A DNA stretch of 64,000 bases from Spongiactinospora rosea. GTDB taxonomy: Bacteria > Actinomycetota > Actinomycetes > Streptosporangiales > Streptosporangiaceae. Positions 54,838-63,451 of this stretch are shown here, piece by piece (the stretch's first letter is position 1; each line of letters opens with the position of its first letter). The notes beneath the pieces are model-generated. The model was not told the origin of the DNA, ran no database searches, and saw only the letters and a program-made list of their open reading frames with translations. The DNA is taken from NCBI RefSeq assembly GCF_003315795.1, contig NZ_QMEY01000004.1:434001-498000 (forward strand), read 5' to 3'. The translations under genes and the position numbers were made by a program.

Positions 54838-55431
54838 TCACCGATCGACGTGCCAGAGGGCGGGCAGTTCGACGCCCAGTTCGGCGAAGAGGCGACGCAG
54901 GAGAGGAAGGGAGATGCCGAGTACGTTGCCGTGGTCCCCGTCGATGCCCTCGATGAACCAACCGCCGAAGCCCTCCAGCGCGAACGCCCCCGCCACGCGC
55001 AGCGGCTCCCCAGTCGCCACGTACGCCGCGATCTCGGCATCCGTGGGTGTCCCGAACCGCACCAGGGTGGATCCGAGTTCGGCCGCCTCCCGCCCACCGG
55101 CGGCGTCGATCACGCAGTGGCCGGTCAGCAGGTGGCCCTCACTCCCGCGCATCGCCTGCCACCTGGCCGTCGCCTCCTCGGGCGTCGCGGGCTTACCGTA
55201 CGGCACGCCGTCGATCTCCAGGACCGAGTCACAGCCGATCACCAGCCCGTCGCCGACCCGCTCGGCCACGGCGGCGGCCTTGGCACGGGCAAGCGTGAGC
55301 GCGAGGTCCCCAGGCGTGTCGGCGGTCACCGCGTCCTCGTCCACCCCGCTGACGACCACTTTGGGATCAAGGCCCGCAGTACGTAGCAGGGCGAGCCTGG
55401 CGGGCGAGGCGGAAGCCAGCACGATCGTCAT
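54838..55431 (-). CDS. maf: Maf family nucleoside triphosphate pyrophosphatase
   Basis: 197 residues. It starts [21 protein letters not shown], the Maf signature, with [12 protein letters not shown] and the [18 protein letters not shown] end of the family. Maf enzymes hydrolyse dTTP, UTP or modified nucleotides and were linked to septum formation. The ATG at 55431 follows GGAGG; an upstream extension to 55521 is unlikely. Confidence 0.93.
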   Translation of the reverse strand: MTIVLASASPARLALLRTAGLDPKVVVSGVDEDAVTADTPGDLALTLARAKAAAVAERVGDGLVIGCDSVLEIDGVPYGKPATPEEATARWQAMRGSEGHLLTGHCVIDAAGGREAAELGSTLVRFGTPTDAEIAAYVATGEPLRVAGAFALEGFGGWFIEGIDGDHGNVLGISLPLLRRLFAELGVELPALWHVDR

Positions 55432-55660
55432 CAGAAACCTCCGATAATCCCCCGCCATCAGCGGAGAAGGAACCAACGCCCTCACCCTGCGGAGCAGGGC
55501 AGAGCCAACCGATTCGCGCATCGAACAAAGACACGATAGTCAGTGGGAGAGAAGATCATGTCACTGCCAGGGCCCATACCCACCCTCGGGATGAACGCCG
55601 ACATCCCAGTTCCCCCATACTCTCGCCTCCGGGAGCCGATCCCCCGCCAAGCCACACATC

Positions 55661-55807
55661 TCATGGACGGGAACGTGCCCACTGCCAGCCGGACAGGCGA
55701 GAACACCGACCGTCGAAGCCGAACGCGTACATGTCGCCGAGGCTGATCCAGCCGACCCCGTCATCGACCAAGACACGGCGGGAGTGCGTGAAGGCGACGC
55801 CCCGCAT
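55661..55807 (-). pseudogene. Gene fragment, 48 residues, unknown
   Basis: A short frame reading MRGVAFTHSRRVLVDDGVGW then ISLGDMYAFGFDG, which looks like folded-protein sequence and not a shadow frame. A TAA stop lies upstream in the same frame and it ends abruptly, so it is probably a remnant of a larger gene. I do not recognise the family. Confidence 0.4.
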
Positions 55808-55833
55808 CTCTGCATACGCTTCGGGGGTGAGCC

Positions 55834-55959
55834 CTTAGGCTGTCCTGGCTCGGCGGGGCCCCGGCGCCCAGCGCGGTGCTGACCGGCGCGGGCGGGTTCG
55901 CCGCCGCCGTGGCGCTGCTGCTGGTGATCGCCTACTTCCTGGACAACAAACGCCCGTAG
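55834..55959 (+). pseudogene. C-terminal remnant of a membrane protein
   Basis: An open stretch reading LRLSWLGGAPAP, then one strong membrane helix (GFAAAVALLLVIAYFL) and the end DNKRP. It has no start codon apart from an internal GTG at 55876, and it lies 16 bp from the IS982 element. It is most likely the tail of a gene lost by rearrangement, though a single-helix micro-protein is possible. Confidence 0.4.
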
Positions 55960-55975
55960 CGGCCCATCCCCTCAC

Positions 55976-56982
55976 TAGATGATTGATGCCAAGGGGTCTG
56001 GCTACGGTCAGTGGTCGTATGCGATCAGGGACCGCTTGATCAGCTGACCGGTTTGGTCGTTATGCCAGATCACGCTGGTCAGCGCGAGGATGCGGGTCAG
56101 CACGCGGATGATGACGCCAGCAGGGGTACGACCGCCGTGGCGCTCCAGGTCCAGCTGGCTCTTGAAGGTCTGGTTGATCGACTCGATGGTCTGGCGCAGT
56201 GGCTTGAACAGCGCTGCGCCGGCCCGCTCCGGCTCGCCCTGGCGCGCCGGGCGCAGCAGATGCAGCTCACGTTCGGTGAGCTCATTCTCGAAGAGGCGGC
56301 CGTAGTAGTGCCGATCAGCGATGATCGTCTGATCCAGATGGGCGGCCAAGACGTCGGGTGCGGCCTCCAGCATGCCGAGCAGTACCTCGCGCTCATCGGC
56401 CTTGGCGCCGCTCAGTGCGAACAGCACCGGTAGCCCGCCCAGCGTGCACAGCAGGTGCAACCGCAGCCCCCAGAAATACCGGGAGTGGGAGGCGCAGTAG
56501 CCATACTCCGCCCACCCGGCCAGCTCCGAGCGCCGGGCTGTCTCCCGAGAGCGGCCACACTCGACCGGCGTGGAATCGGCCACCCAGACGTCGTCACTCC
56601 ACAGCGAGGTGTCGGCGGCCAGCATCCGGATCATGTGCCTGACCAGGTCACAGGCGTTACGCAGGCGCCGGTTGTAGTCCGGCTGGCCCGGCAGATACGG
56701 GAACATCATGCTCAGCCCGGAGGGGGCGTAGCGCAGCCAGCGGCGCTCGGAGGTGAAGCCCAGCAGCGCCGACAGCACCGCCAAAGTCACCAGTTCGGCA
56801 TCACTGAGCCTCGGCGCGATACCGACCTTCGGCCGCCACGGAGCCAGTTGCGGCTGGGCCTTCAACACATCATCGATCCGCACGTACAGTGCGGTTGCGA
56901 GGGTGTCTAACTCTTTCGTCACACATCGAGCTTGGGCACCCTCGCCCTATCTCCGCAGCTACGCCTTGGCATCAATCATCTA
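55976..56982 (-). mobile_element. IS982-family insertion sequence, complete
   Basis: About 1.0 kb bounded by 19-bp perfect terminal inverted repeats, TAGATGATTGATGCCAAGG at 55976-55994 and its complement at 56964-56982. It encodes one intact transposase on the minus strand. No clear target duplication flanks it (CCCTCAC left, GGTGGCG right), so flanks may have rearranged after insertion. Confidence 0.88.
56008..56922 (-). CDS. IS982-family DDE transposase
   Basis: 304 residues. N-terminal PRLSDAELVTLAVLSALLGFTSERRWLRY and the catalytic motifs WVADSTPVECGRS (first Asp), IIADRHYYGRLFE (second Asp) and RQTIESINQTFKSQLDLERHGGRT (Glu) agree with IS982-type transposases. Full length with no frameshift, so the element may still be active. 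The ATG at 56922 lies near the right inverted repeat. Confidence 0.9.
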   Translation of the reverse strand: MTKELDTLATALYVRIDDVLKAQPQLAPWRPKVGIAPRLSDAELVTLAVLSALLGFTSERRWLRYAPSGLSMMFPYLPGQPDYNRRLRNACDLVRHMIRMLAADTSLWSDDVWVADSTPVECGRSRETARRSELAGWAEYGYCASHSRYFWGLRLHLLCTLGGLPVLFALSGAKADEREVLLGMLEAAPDVLAAHLDQTIIADRHYYGRLFENELTERELHLLRPARQGEPERAGAALFKPLRQTIESINQTFKSQLDLERHGGRTPAGVIIRVLTRILALTSVIWHNDQTGQLIKRSLIAYDH

Positions 56983-57004
56983 GGTGGCGTGGCCGCCCCA
57001 AATT

Positions 57005-57024
57005 CATGATCAGCTTGTGGGAAT
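57005..57024 (+). repeat. Direct repeat, left copy
   Basis: CATGATCAGCTTGTGGGAAT. It matches 59630-59649 at 19 of 20 positions, with weaker similarity for about 15 bp before it (GGC, then CCCCA). Possibly a solo insertion-sequence end. Confidence 0.6.
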
Positions 57025-58431
57025 ATGTATTCCCGTGAGTACGACCGTGCGCTTGTGAACGCCCGGAACGCCTGGTCGCACCGCAGGGACCAATGCCTCA
57101 AGGTTTCCGGACAGGCGCGCGGCGGCCACGGTGGAATGGGGGCATGGGTCCTCGATCCCCTCGCGTACCACCGCGTGCGGTCATCGCCTCCGCCGTCGCT
57201 GCCCGGGCCCGCCGGGCCGCTCGTGAAACGCCCCCGTCTTCCCCGCCTTCTGCGCCTTCACCGCCTGCCGAACCGCGGCGGGCGGGCCTGGCGGCGATTA
57301 GCCGGGGTGGTCCTGGCCCTCGCGGTGATAGCGGGCTGTACGTGGGCGGCCGTGGTGGTGCCGGGGCCGGACTGGGCGCGGTGGGTACTGGCCGGCACCG
57401 CGCTGACGGTAGCGGCCGGTTCGGTGCTCGCCGTCTTGATCGGCCCGGCCGCGCGGCGCCTGGCCGGAGAGAACGCCCCGCTGAGCGCCGCCGAGCGCGC
57501 GCAGATGACCGCGACCGATCGGATCAAGGCGATCAACGCCGCCCGGCACACGCTGGTCCAGGCCGCCACCGGCCTGGTGGTCATCGGCGGCGTGGTCTTC
57601 ACCACCCAAGGGCTCTGGTACACCGCCGAATCCCTTAGCACCGCCCGCCAGGCACAGCTCGTCGCCGTGCAGGGCCAGCGCCTGGCCGAACAAGGCCAGA
57701 TCACCGACCGCTACACCAAGGCCGTCGAACAACTCGGGTCGGCCAAGACCGACGTGCGGCTGGGCGGCATATACGCCCTGCAACGCCTGGCCGCCGACTC
57801 CCCCGCGACAAGGACACCCATCCGCCAGGTGCTGGCCGCTTTCGTCCGCGGACACGACACCTGCACCCCACCCCCCGGACAGGAGACGACCTCCCTGCCC
57901 AAGCAGTGCACCACCCCTGGCGGCAAGTCCCTCGCCAGCTTGCCGTCTGCCCGGCCGGGAGCCGATGTGCTCGCCGCATTGGCCATCGCCCCCGCCCTGT
58001 CCACTCGCCAAGCGGAAGGAAATGCCTGGCGAGCGGACTTCTCCGGCGTGCGGTTCCCCCGCGCGAACCTGAGCGGCACGAACCTGTACGGCGCGAAACT
58101 GCGCAACGCGAACCTGTGGGGCGCGGATTTGAGCGGCGCACGCATGAGCTACGCGGACCTGAGCCGCGCGAACCTGGTCGGCGCGAAACTGCACGAGGCG
58201 AGAGTGTCCTTCGCCAACCTGAGCGGCGCGAATCTGTTCGACGTGGATTTGAGCGGCGCGTACCTGCACACCGCGGATTTGAGCGGCGCGATGCTGTGGA
58301 GCGCGAACCTACGCAACGCGAACCTGCGCAGCGCTGGCCTGCGGGGCGCGGATCTGCGCGACATCAGGGGCGTGACTGCGCAGGAGGTGCGGGAGAAGGC
58401 TGTGGTCAATGAGTTCACACGGTTCAGCTGA
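57025..58431 (+). CDS. Membrane-anchored pentapeptide-repeat protein
   Basis: Up to 468 residues. Two membrane helices (about 90-107 and 115-135), a helical stretch with AAERAQMTATDRIKAINAARHTLVQAATGLVVIGGVVF (third hydrophobic segment), then QLGSAKTDVRLGGIYALQRLAADSP. The C-terminal part is a pentapeptide-repeat block of about 100 residues (ANLSGTNLYGAKLRNANLWG), forming a right-handed quadrilateral helix. This layout is common in actinobacteria and of unknown role. The start is uncertain: ATG 57025, ATG 57136 or GTG 57223; none has a clear ribosome site. Confidence 0.85.
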   Translation: MYSREYDRALVNARNAWSHRRDQCLKVSGQARGGHGGMGAWVLDPLAYHRVRSSPPPSLPGPAGPLVKRPRLPRLLRLHRLPNRGGRAWRRLAGVVLALAVIAGCTWAAVVVPGPDWARWVLAGTALTVAAGSVLAVLIGPAARRLAGENAPLSAAERAQMTATDRIKAINAARHTLVQAATGLVVIGGVVFTTQGLWYTAESLSTARQAQLVAVQGQRLAEQGQITDRYTKAVEQLGSAKTDVRLGGIYALQRLAADSPATRTPIRQVLAAFVRGHDTCTPPPGQETTSLPKQCTTPGGKSLASLPSARPGADVLAALAIAPALSTRQAEGNAWRADFSGVRFPRANLSGTNLYGAKLRNANLWGADLSGARMSYADLSRANLVGAKLHEARVSFANLSGANLFDVDLSGAYLHTADLSGAMLWSANLRNANLRSAGLRGADLRDIRGVTAQEVREKAVVNEFTRFS

Positions 58432-58746
58432 TCGCCGCACGGAGTGCATGGTCATGCATGGGGGCTGCATAACCGGGTGACAAACCATCCCAAACCGGTC
58501 ATCAGGTGAATGAAGGCTTGAGCCTGTCGGCGTTTCCGCAGATCAGCGCGTTGTCACCACTGGACAGAATGAGCATTCTGTCCGGTTACCCATGAGTTAC
58601 CAGCAGGATCAATGGGTGAGCCAAACCTACCCTTCTTCACATAACAGCCCTCATCTAATGTTCAGGTAGCCACCCATTGTCCCTATCGGGGCACCGACAG
58701 CCTCTGGGCCATTTGGGTCGGTTACGACGCACCGTAAGGAGACTGC
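58432..58746. promoter_or_regulatory. Intergenic region with a perfect palindrome
   Basis: 315 bp without a gene. It contains GGACAGAAT-GAGC-ATTCTGTCC at 58562-58584, a 9-bp perfect inverted repeat without a following T-run, so an operator is more likely than a terminator. The lectin gene's promoter should lie further right; GTAAGGAGA before 58747 is its ribosome site. Confidence 0.5.
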
Positions 58747-59274
58747 TTGAAAAGGCGGATCAAGGCGGCGCTGGTACTTCTGCTGGCCATGCCACTAATG
58801 ATGCTCCAGCTTAGAGGGGATGCAGGCAGCACGACGCGAGTCATTGCCAATGCCAATTCTCTCTATTGCCCCACTCCGGTGAGTACGGGCACCATCGGGT
58901 CGAAGCTGATGCAGCGGTCGTGCGACCCAGATGTTCCATGGGGCTCCTGGAACTTCGACGGCCCGTACACGTACGGGGGCGTCACCTACTACCGCCTTGT
59001 GAACTACGCCAACCAGATGTGCATGGCGGTGGACGCCGGGACGTTGAACCCGGGACCGCACATCATCCAGTGGCCCTGCGGGACTTGGGCCGACCATTAC
59101 TGGCGTTTCGTGCATGTCTCAGGAGAGATCTACCGGATTATCAATCGCAACAGCGGGCAGTGCCTCGCGATCGATTCCGGTTCTACGGCGTGGGGAGCGG
59201 CGGTCATCCAGTGGCCCTGCGGATCGTGGCCAGACCACTTCTGGCGAGTGTGGGGAGGAATTCCAGCCGCATAG
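58747..59274 (+). CDS. Secreted ricin-type beta-trefoil lectin
   Basis: 175 residues. A signal peptide (MKRRIKAALVLLLAMPLMML) is followed by a carbohydrate-binding trefoil domain. Two QxW-type repeats are clear: HIIQWPCGTWADHYWRF and AVIQWPCGSWPDHFWRV, with YRIINRNSGQCLAIDSGST between. It probably binds polysaccharide outside the cell; no catalytic domain is attached. The start is TTG at 58747, eight bases after AAGGAG. Moderate GC compared with neighbours, consistent with transfer. Confidence 0.85.
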   Translation: MKRRIKAALVLLLAMPLMMLQLRGDAGSTTRVIANANSLYCPTPVSTGTIGSKLMQRSCDPDVPWGSWNFDGPYTYGGVTYYRLVNYANQMCMAVDAGTLNPGPHIIQWPCGTWADHYWRFVHVSGEIYRIINRNSGQCLAIDSGSTAWGAAVIQWPCGSWPDHFWRVWGGIPAA

Positions 59275-59762
59275 CGGGGGGATCCGCCGGGGTTACCACG
59301 GGTCGGCCCGCTCCACAACCCCCATCACCCGCACCCAGCGCGGCCAAGAGGCGCTGTTCGCCTGGGGTACCGCCGATCCGCCGATGGGCGCCCGCTACCG
59401 GCTGGAATGGCGCTTCCGCGCCCACCCCGGCGAGGTGGACGCATCGCCGAGCCTGCGCACCAGCAGCGACCGGATAAAGGCCGCCGGGATCGTCCAGGCC
59501 GGAGATGCCATCCTGGCCGCCGTCGCCGAGCCCTTCGACCTGCCCGAGCAGGCTAAGGCGGCGAAAGGAGGGGAGGGTGGCGGCGAGCGCAAGTCCTTCC
59601 CGGGCACCCCACCTGGCGACCCCAGAAGCCATGATCAACTTGTGGGAATGACCAGATGGGGTCGGCGGCGAGTGCCTCGTCGGCGGCGGATCGGTAGATA
59701 ACCCTCCGAACTCCTGGTCAATGGCACCAGAAGGGTAGGAGGAATCGCTGCTTAAGGCACGC
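59275..59762 (+). pseudogene. Gene remnant between lectin and next gene
   Basis: A plus-strand frame (about 59330-59600) reads GQEALFAWGTADPPMGARYR, then LEWRFRAHPGEVDASPSLRT, IKAAGIVQAGDAILAAVAEPFD, which looks like decayed coding sequence, with no start of its own. It is followed by CATGATCAACTTGTGGGAAT. I do not recognise the parent family. Confidence 0.35.
59630..59649 (+). repeat. Direct repeat, right copy
   Basis: CATGATCAACTTGTGGGAAT, 19 of 20 identical to 57005-57024. The pair brackets the pentapeptide and lectin genes. Confidence 0.6.
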
Positions 59763-60212
59763 TCAGAACGGTGGCTCATCCGCGGCTGGTGCTGCCGACG
59801 CCCATGGGTCATAAAATCCGTCGCCGCGAGGGGCGCCAGGCTGTGGTGATGGAACACGAGCGCCGAAGAACGGTGGCGGCAGCTCCTCGGTGTCGAATGC
59901 GGCGCTCCACACCTGCCTGAATTCCTCCTTGTGGGTGGGGGTCAGAGGCTCGTACCTGTTGTCCTCGTGCTGCCGCAGATAGTACTGAGCCTGGGGATCC
60001 ACGTCCGCGAGTGCGCAGCGCGGGGCGTACACCGCCCATACGGTCTCCCATCGTTCCGGGATGATGAGGCCTCGAAGCGTGCGACGGATCGTCTCCTGGC
60101 TCGCGGTTCCAGCGAGCCTGTCCGGGCCCTTCGCCTCGGCCGGTTCCTTGGCCTTGTCCGCGATCTGCTTGAGCGGCGGTCGGCCCGCCTGCCTGTACAT
60201 CCAGCGAAACAC
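59763..60212 (-). CDS. Hypothetical protein with actinobacterial HTH-like N-terminus
   Basis: Up to 149 residues. The first part, FRWMYRQAGRPPLKQIADKAKE, then ETIRRTLRGLIIPERWETVWAVYAPRC, resembles the small regulator-like domain at the N-terminus of many actinobacterial conflict or signalling proteins. The tail is Pro/Gly-rich without a fold signature. The start is weakly defined: GTG 60212 has little room for a ribosome site, and the true start may have been lost to the insert at 60239. Confidence 0.5.
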   Translation of the reverse strand: MFRWMYRQAGRPPLKQIADKAKEPAEAKGPDRLAGTASQETIRRTLRGLIIPERWETVWAVYAPRCALADVDPQAQYYLRQHEDNRYEPLTPTHKEEFRQVWSAAFDTEELPPPFFGARVPSPQPGAPRGDGFYDPWASAAPAADEPPF

Positions 60213-60238
60213 ACCTCATGTGATGGTGTCCTGGATAC

Positions 60239-60390
60239 TGAACCTTTTTCAACCTCAGGTTCCCAGGTCAAAGGCGGTATGCGAGATGCCGTATCCGCTT
60301 GACCAGGCGTCCTGCCGCGGCATCAGGCCCGGCTTGAGCCCGATGGAGACGCCCCTGACCTGGTCCGAGCGACCGGTTGAAAAAGGTTCA
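60239..60390. mobile_element. 152-bp inverted-repeat element, MITE-like
   Basis: Ends are the perfect 16-bp inverted pair TGAACCTTTTTCAACC (60239-60254) and GGTTGAAAAAGGTTCA (60375-60390). A second inner inverted pair, CCAGGTCA and TGACCTGG, lies just inside. No coding capacity and no clear target duplication. The rest of 60213-61043 holds only the ORF at 60621-60995. Confidence 0.65.
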
Positions 60391-60620
60391 CTCTCGGCCA
60401 GTTCACTAGGGAACGCCGCCCCGGTTAGCGTCCCCTGCCTGGCCCCGATAGCGAAGATGCCGACGAGCCCAGGCTGCGATCTGTCCATGGTCGCCCGGTG
60501 GCCGGGCGGTAATCGGGTCATTTCGATGCTTCATTGCGACGGTCGTGGCATCCGGCAACCGGACGGCTCACAAGCTGCCCAGAATTTACTCAAAGTCCAG
60601 GCCAGGCGCCCCTATCATTC

Positions 60621-60995
60621 TTATGAGCCATTTCTGAGACGGCATGCATAACGGGTGACGAACCCTCGCATTCGTCGTAGGCCGGAGCACCAACACCGAA
60701 CACCCTTGCACGCCGCCGAGATCTCGGCGACGCCGTGTGGCGTGAGTTGCCGCCTGTATCCGCAGGCAGAGCGTGCCGGATCACCCTGGCCATCCCGAGT
60801 GGCAATCCAGTCGACATCAACATTGTGATCACGGCGGGCTACCTCAAGGCCGGACATCGGCTTGACGCCCACAGGCCACGAGGCACCGGCAGGAACCGCC
60901 GTGGCACCACCGGCGGCGTACCGAGCGAACCGGATCAGGTCCGCGCCGGACATCCCGGACGCGACCACCACCAAGCCGTCACAGCGTCCGAGCAT
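60621..60995 (-). CDS. Hypothetical ORF, possibly a fragment
   Basis: 124 residues. The first half (LGRCDGLVVVASGMSGADLI and RYAAGGATAVPAGASWPVGV) looks like folded protein; the second half is Cys/Arg-rich and less convincing. No ribosome site. It may be a frameshifted remnant. No family recognised. Confidence 0.3.
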   Translation of the reverse strand: MLGRCDGLVVVASGMSGADLIRFARYAAGGATAVPAGASWPVGVKPMSGLEVARRDHNVDVDWIATRDGQGDPARSACGYRRQLTPHGVAEISAACKGVRCWCSGLRRMRGFVTRYACRLRNGS

Positions 60996-61043
60996 CAGGG
61001 GCAGGTGGGCAAGTACCCCGAAGGACGGGTCTGGATTTACCTG

Positions 61044-62582
61044 CTATGCGCCAGTCAGAGCGGGCCCGAACCACTGGGTGAGGGTTTCTCGCAGCCCTGT
61101 CACGTCCCCATCCTCGGCCCCCCAGGCGATGTACCCGTCGGGGCGGACGAGCAGGGCGTGCGGGCCGTCGTCCAGCCCGGCCGGACGTGCGTGGGACACC
61201 CGTACGCGGTCCCGCCAGCCCTCGGCCTCGATGGCCGCCTTCCTGTCGCCGGTCAGGTCCAGCAGCAGGCCGTGGCCGTCGGCCAGGAGGTCACCCAGGT
61301 TGTCCGTGCCGCCCAGTGCCACCGGGACGAAACGGCCGCCCAGTGGGTGAGAGGAGGTGTGGGGCACCCGCAGGCCGATTCCGGTGAGCATCTCGACGAG
61401 ATGCCGCTTGGCCTGAGGGCGTTCGATGAGCTCGGCGACGAGGTCGCGCAGGGCGTTGGAGTGCGGGTCGGGGCGCAGCAGGGCGGACTGCGCCTTGGTG
61501 TTGCGGAGCACCGTGGCGCCCACCGGGTGGCGTTCGGCGGTGTAGGTGTCGAGCAGTGTCTCGGGGGCGCGCCCGGCGACGACGAGGCCGAGTTTCCAGC
61601 CGAGGTTGGCCGCGTCCTGGAGGCCGAGGTTGAGGCCCTGGCCGCCCATCGGGGAGTGCACGTGGGCCGCGTCGCCCGCCAGCAGTACCCGCCCTTGCCG
61701 GTACGTCGTGACCTGCCGGGCGTGGTCGGTCACCCGGGTGGCCTTCGACAGGCCGGTCACCTCGACGTCGATCCCGCTGACCCGCCGCAGCGATGCCTCG
61801 AACTCCTCCCGCGTGACGGGAGTACGGCGATCGGCCTGCGGTACACCGAACTCGACCGTCACGATCTGTCCCGGAGGCGGTTCGACGAACATCAGCCCGG
61901 TGGGCGTCCGGTGGATCCCCGGTGTGAGGGCTGCCGGGTCGGTGAGTTCGGGAGTGGCCAGCAGGGCGAGCATGGCGGCCTCGTCGCCCGGGAAGTCGAA
62001 CCCGCACGCGCGGCGGACCCGGCTGTGCCCGCCGTCGCAGCCGACCAGGTAGGCCCCCCGCACCTGCTCGCCGTCCGCCAGCGTGGCAACGACCGCGTCG
62101 CCATCCTCGCGTACGTCCGTCACCTGCCGTCCCCGGCGGATCTCCGCCCCGAGCGCGAGCGCCCGTTCCTCCAGCACTCGCTCCAGGTGTCCCTGCCAGA
62201 CCGCCGCCTGAGCGGGGACGTCGGCGAGTCCGTCGTCCTCGTCCAGCAGCGGCAGGAACGCCAGATGCCCCTTGAGCCGCTGGGTGCTCCACTGCTCGGC
62301 GAGCGTACGGAGGTCGTCGGGCGCGTCCTCCCCGGGCGGGCCGGAGAAGTCGGCGTACACCGGCCCCTCCGCCGCGCCGGCCCGCCGGAGTACGTCGCCC
62401 AGCAGCCCGCGCAGCCGCAGCGTCTGCAGGGTCCGGGCCTGTACGCCGCGATCTCCCTCGTCCTTGTCCGGATCAGGCCGTTCGAGCCGCTCCAGCACGA
62501 CGACCGACGCTCCGGCCAGCCGCAACTCGGTGGCCAGGAACAGGCCGACCGGCCCGCCGCCGACGACCACGACATCCCACAT
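61044..62582 (-). CDS. FAD-dependent aromatic-ring monooxygenase
   Basis: 512 residues, class A flavoprotein hydroxylase. The FAD motif is VVVGGGPVGLFLATEL at the N-terminus; LVGCDGGHSRVRR is the DG motif near residue 185, and GRVLLAGDAAHVHSPMGGQGLNLGLQDAANLGWKL is the GD motif near 300. The C-terminal thioredoxin-like region (LLVRPDGYIAWG) is typical of PheA/TetX/rifampicin-hydroxylase relatives. It hydroxylates an aromatic or polyketide-like compound using NAD(P)H; it may give drug resistance. Divergent from a TetR regulator with matching operators. Confidence 0.9.
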   Translation of the reverse strand: MWDVVVVGGGPVGLFLATELRLAGASVVVLERLERPDPDKDEGDRGVQARTLQTLRLRGLLGDVLRRAGAAEGPVYADFSGPPGEDAPDDLRTLAEQWSTQRLKGHLAFLPLLDEDDGLADVPAQAAVWQGHLERVLEERALALGAEIRRGRQVTDVREDGDAVVATLADGEQVRGAYLVGCDGGHSRVRRACGFDFPGDEAAMLALLATPELTDPAALTPGIHRTPTGLMFVEPPPGQIVTVEFGVPQADRRTPVTREEFEASLRRVSGIDVEVTGLSKATRVTDHARQVTTYRQGRVLLAGDAAHVHSPMGGQGLNLGLQDAANLGWKLGLVVAGRAPETLLDTYTAERHPVGATVLRNTKAQSALLRPDPHSNALRDLVAELIERPQAKRHLVEMLTGIGLRVPHTSSHPLGGRFVPVALGGTDNLGDLLADGHGLLLDLTGDRKAAIEAEGWRDRVRVSHARPAGLDDGPHALLVRPDGYIAWGAEDGDVTGLRETLTQWFGPALTGA

Positions 62583-62601
62583 GGGAACCCCTCCATGAAC
62601 T

Positions 62602-62636
62602 TGAATTCAGATTCAGTAAACTTGAATCCAGTTTCA
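62602..62636. promoter_or_regulatory. Two TetR operator-like sites
   Basis: TGAATTCAGATTCA at 62602-62615 and TGAATCCAGTTTCA at 62623-62636 are direct repeats spaced exactly 21 bp, two helical turns; the second is nearly palindromic. They lie between the monooxygenase and the divergent TetR gene. Confidence 0.65.
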
Positions 62637-62660
62637 GCACTGAGGTACGGTCGTGTCAAG

Positions 62661-63287
62661 ATGGAGATGATCAATCGACCTCAGCGGCAGTCCCGTTCGC
62701 TCGCCACCGAGGCCGCGCTCAAGTCCGCCGCCCGCCGCGTCTTCGCCGCCAAGGGCTACTTCAACACGAAGATCACCGACATCACCACCGAGGCGGGCCG
62801 CTCCGCGGGCTCGTTCTACACCTACTTCCCCAACAAGGAAGCCCTGCTGGAGGCGCTGGCCAGAGACTTCCTGGAAGATCTGGAGGCCCGGCAGCAACGC
62901 ACCGCCGATCGCGCCCCCGAGCTGTCCTATGACCACCTGCGCGCGCACGTGGCCCAGTACTGGCACTCCTATCGCGAGCACCTGCCCGAGATGGTGGCGA
63001 TCTTCCAGGCGTCGATGGCCGATCAGGCGTTCTTCGCACGCTGGCGAAAGTTGCGCGACGTCGAGTTCGACGAGCTACGCGAGATCACCGCCATCCTCGA
63101 ACGCCACTCCGTCGGCAATGTCGCCCCGGGCGTCATGGCCTCGGCGGCGCTCTCCACCTTGGAGTTCTTCTGCTACATCTGGCAGGCGGCCGGCGGCGAC
63201 CCGCCCGGCACCCGCCTGCCCGACGACCAGGCCATCGACACCCTCACCACCCTGCTCCTGCACGGAATGAGGGGCGCACCCCGGTAA
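62661..63287 (+). CDS. TetR family transcriptional regulator
   Basis: 208 residues. The N-terminal HTH, ALKSAARRVFAAKGYFNTKITDITTEAGRSAGSFYTYFPNKEALL, is a standard TetR_N. The rest is a helical ligand-binding domain with no clear family name. There is no Shine-Dalgarno, and TACGGT lies about eight bases before the ATG, so it is probably leaderless. It likely represses the monooxygenase until a ligand binds. Confidence 0.92.
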   Translation: MEMINRPQRQSRSLATEAALKSAARRVFAAKGYFNTKITDITTEAGRSAGSFYTYFPNKEALLEALARDFLEDLEARQQRTADRAPELSYDHLRAHVAQYWHSYREHLPEMVAIFQASMADQAFFARWRKLRDVEFDELREITAILERHSVGNVAPGVMASAALSTLEFFCYIWQAAGGDPPGTRLPDDQAIDTLTTLLLHGMRGAPR

Positions 63288-63310
63288 CCCCAGGACGCCC
63301 CAGCGGCGTG

Positions 63311-63327
63311 TGCCGCCTTAGGCGGCG
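63311..63327. terminator. Weak hairpin between converging genes
   Basis: GCCGCC-TTA-GGCGGC hairpin within the converging tetR and edge gene. No T-run follows, so termination is uncertain. Confidence 0.35.
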
Positions 63328-63451
63328 TGGGCAGAGGAACCCCGCACGATCCGCGACGCCATCACCCCACGGACGCCGTCGCGACACTCGCCGCCGACAT
63401 CACGATGAGGTAGGGGCCTGCCACCCCCGCTCTCGATCACTAGCGACGGCC

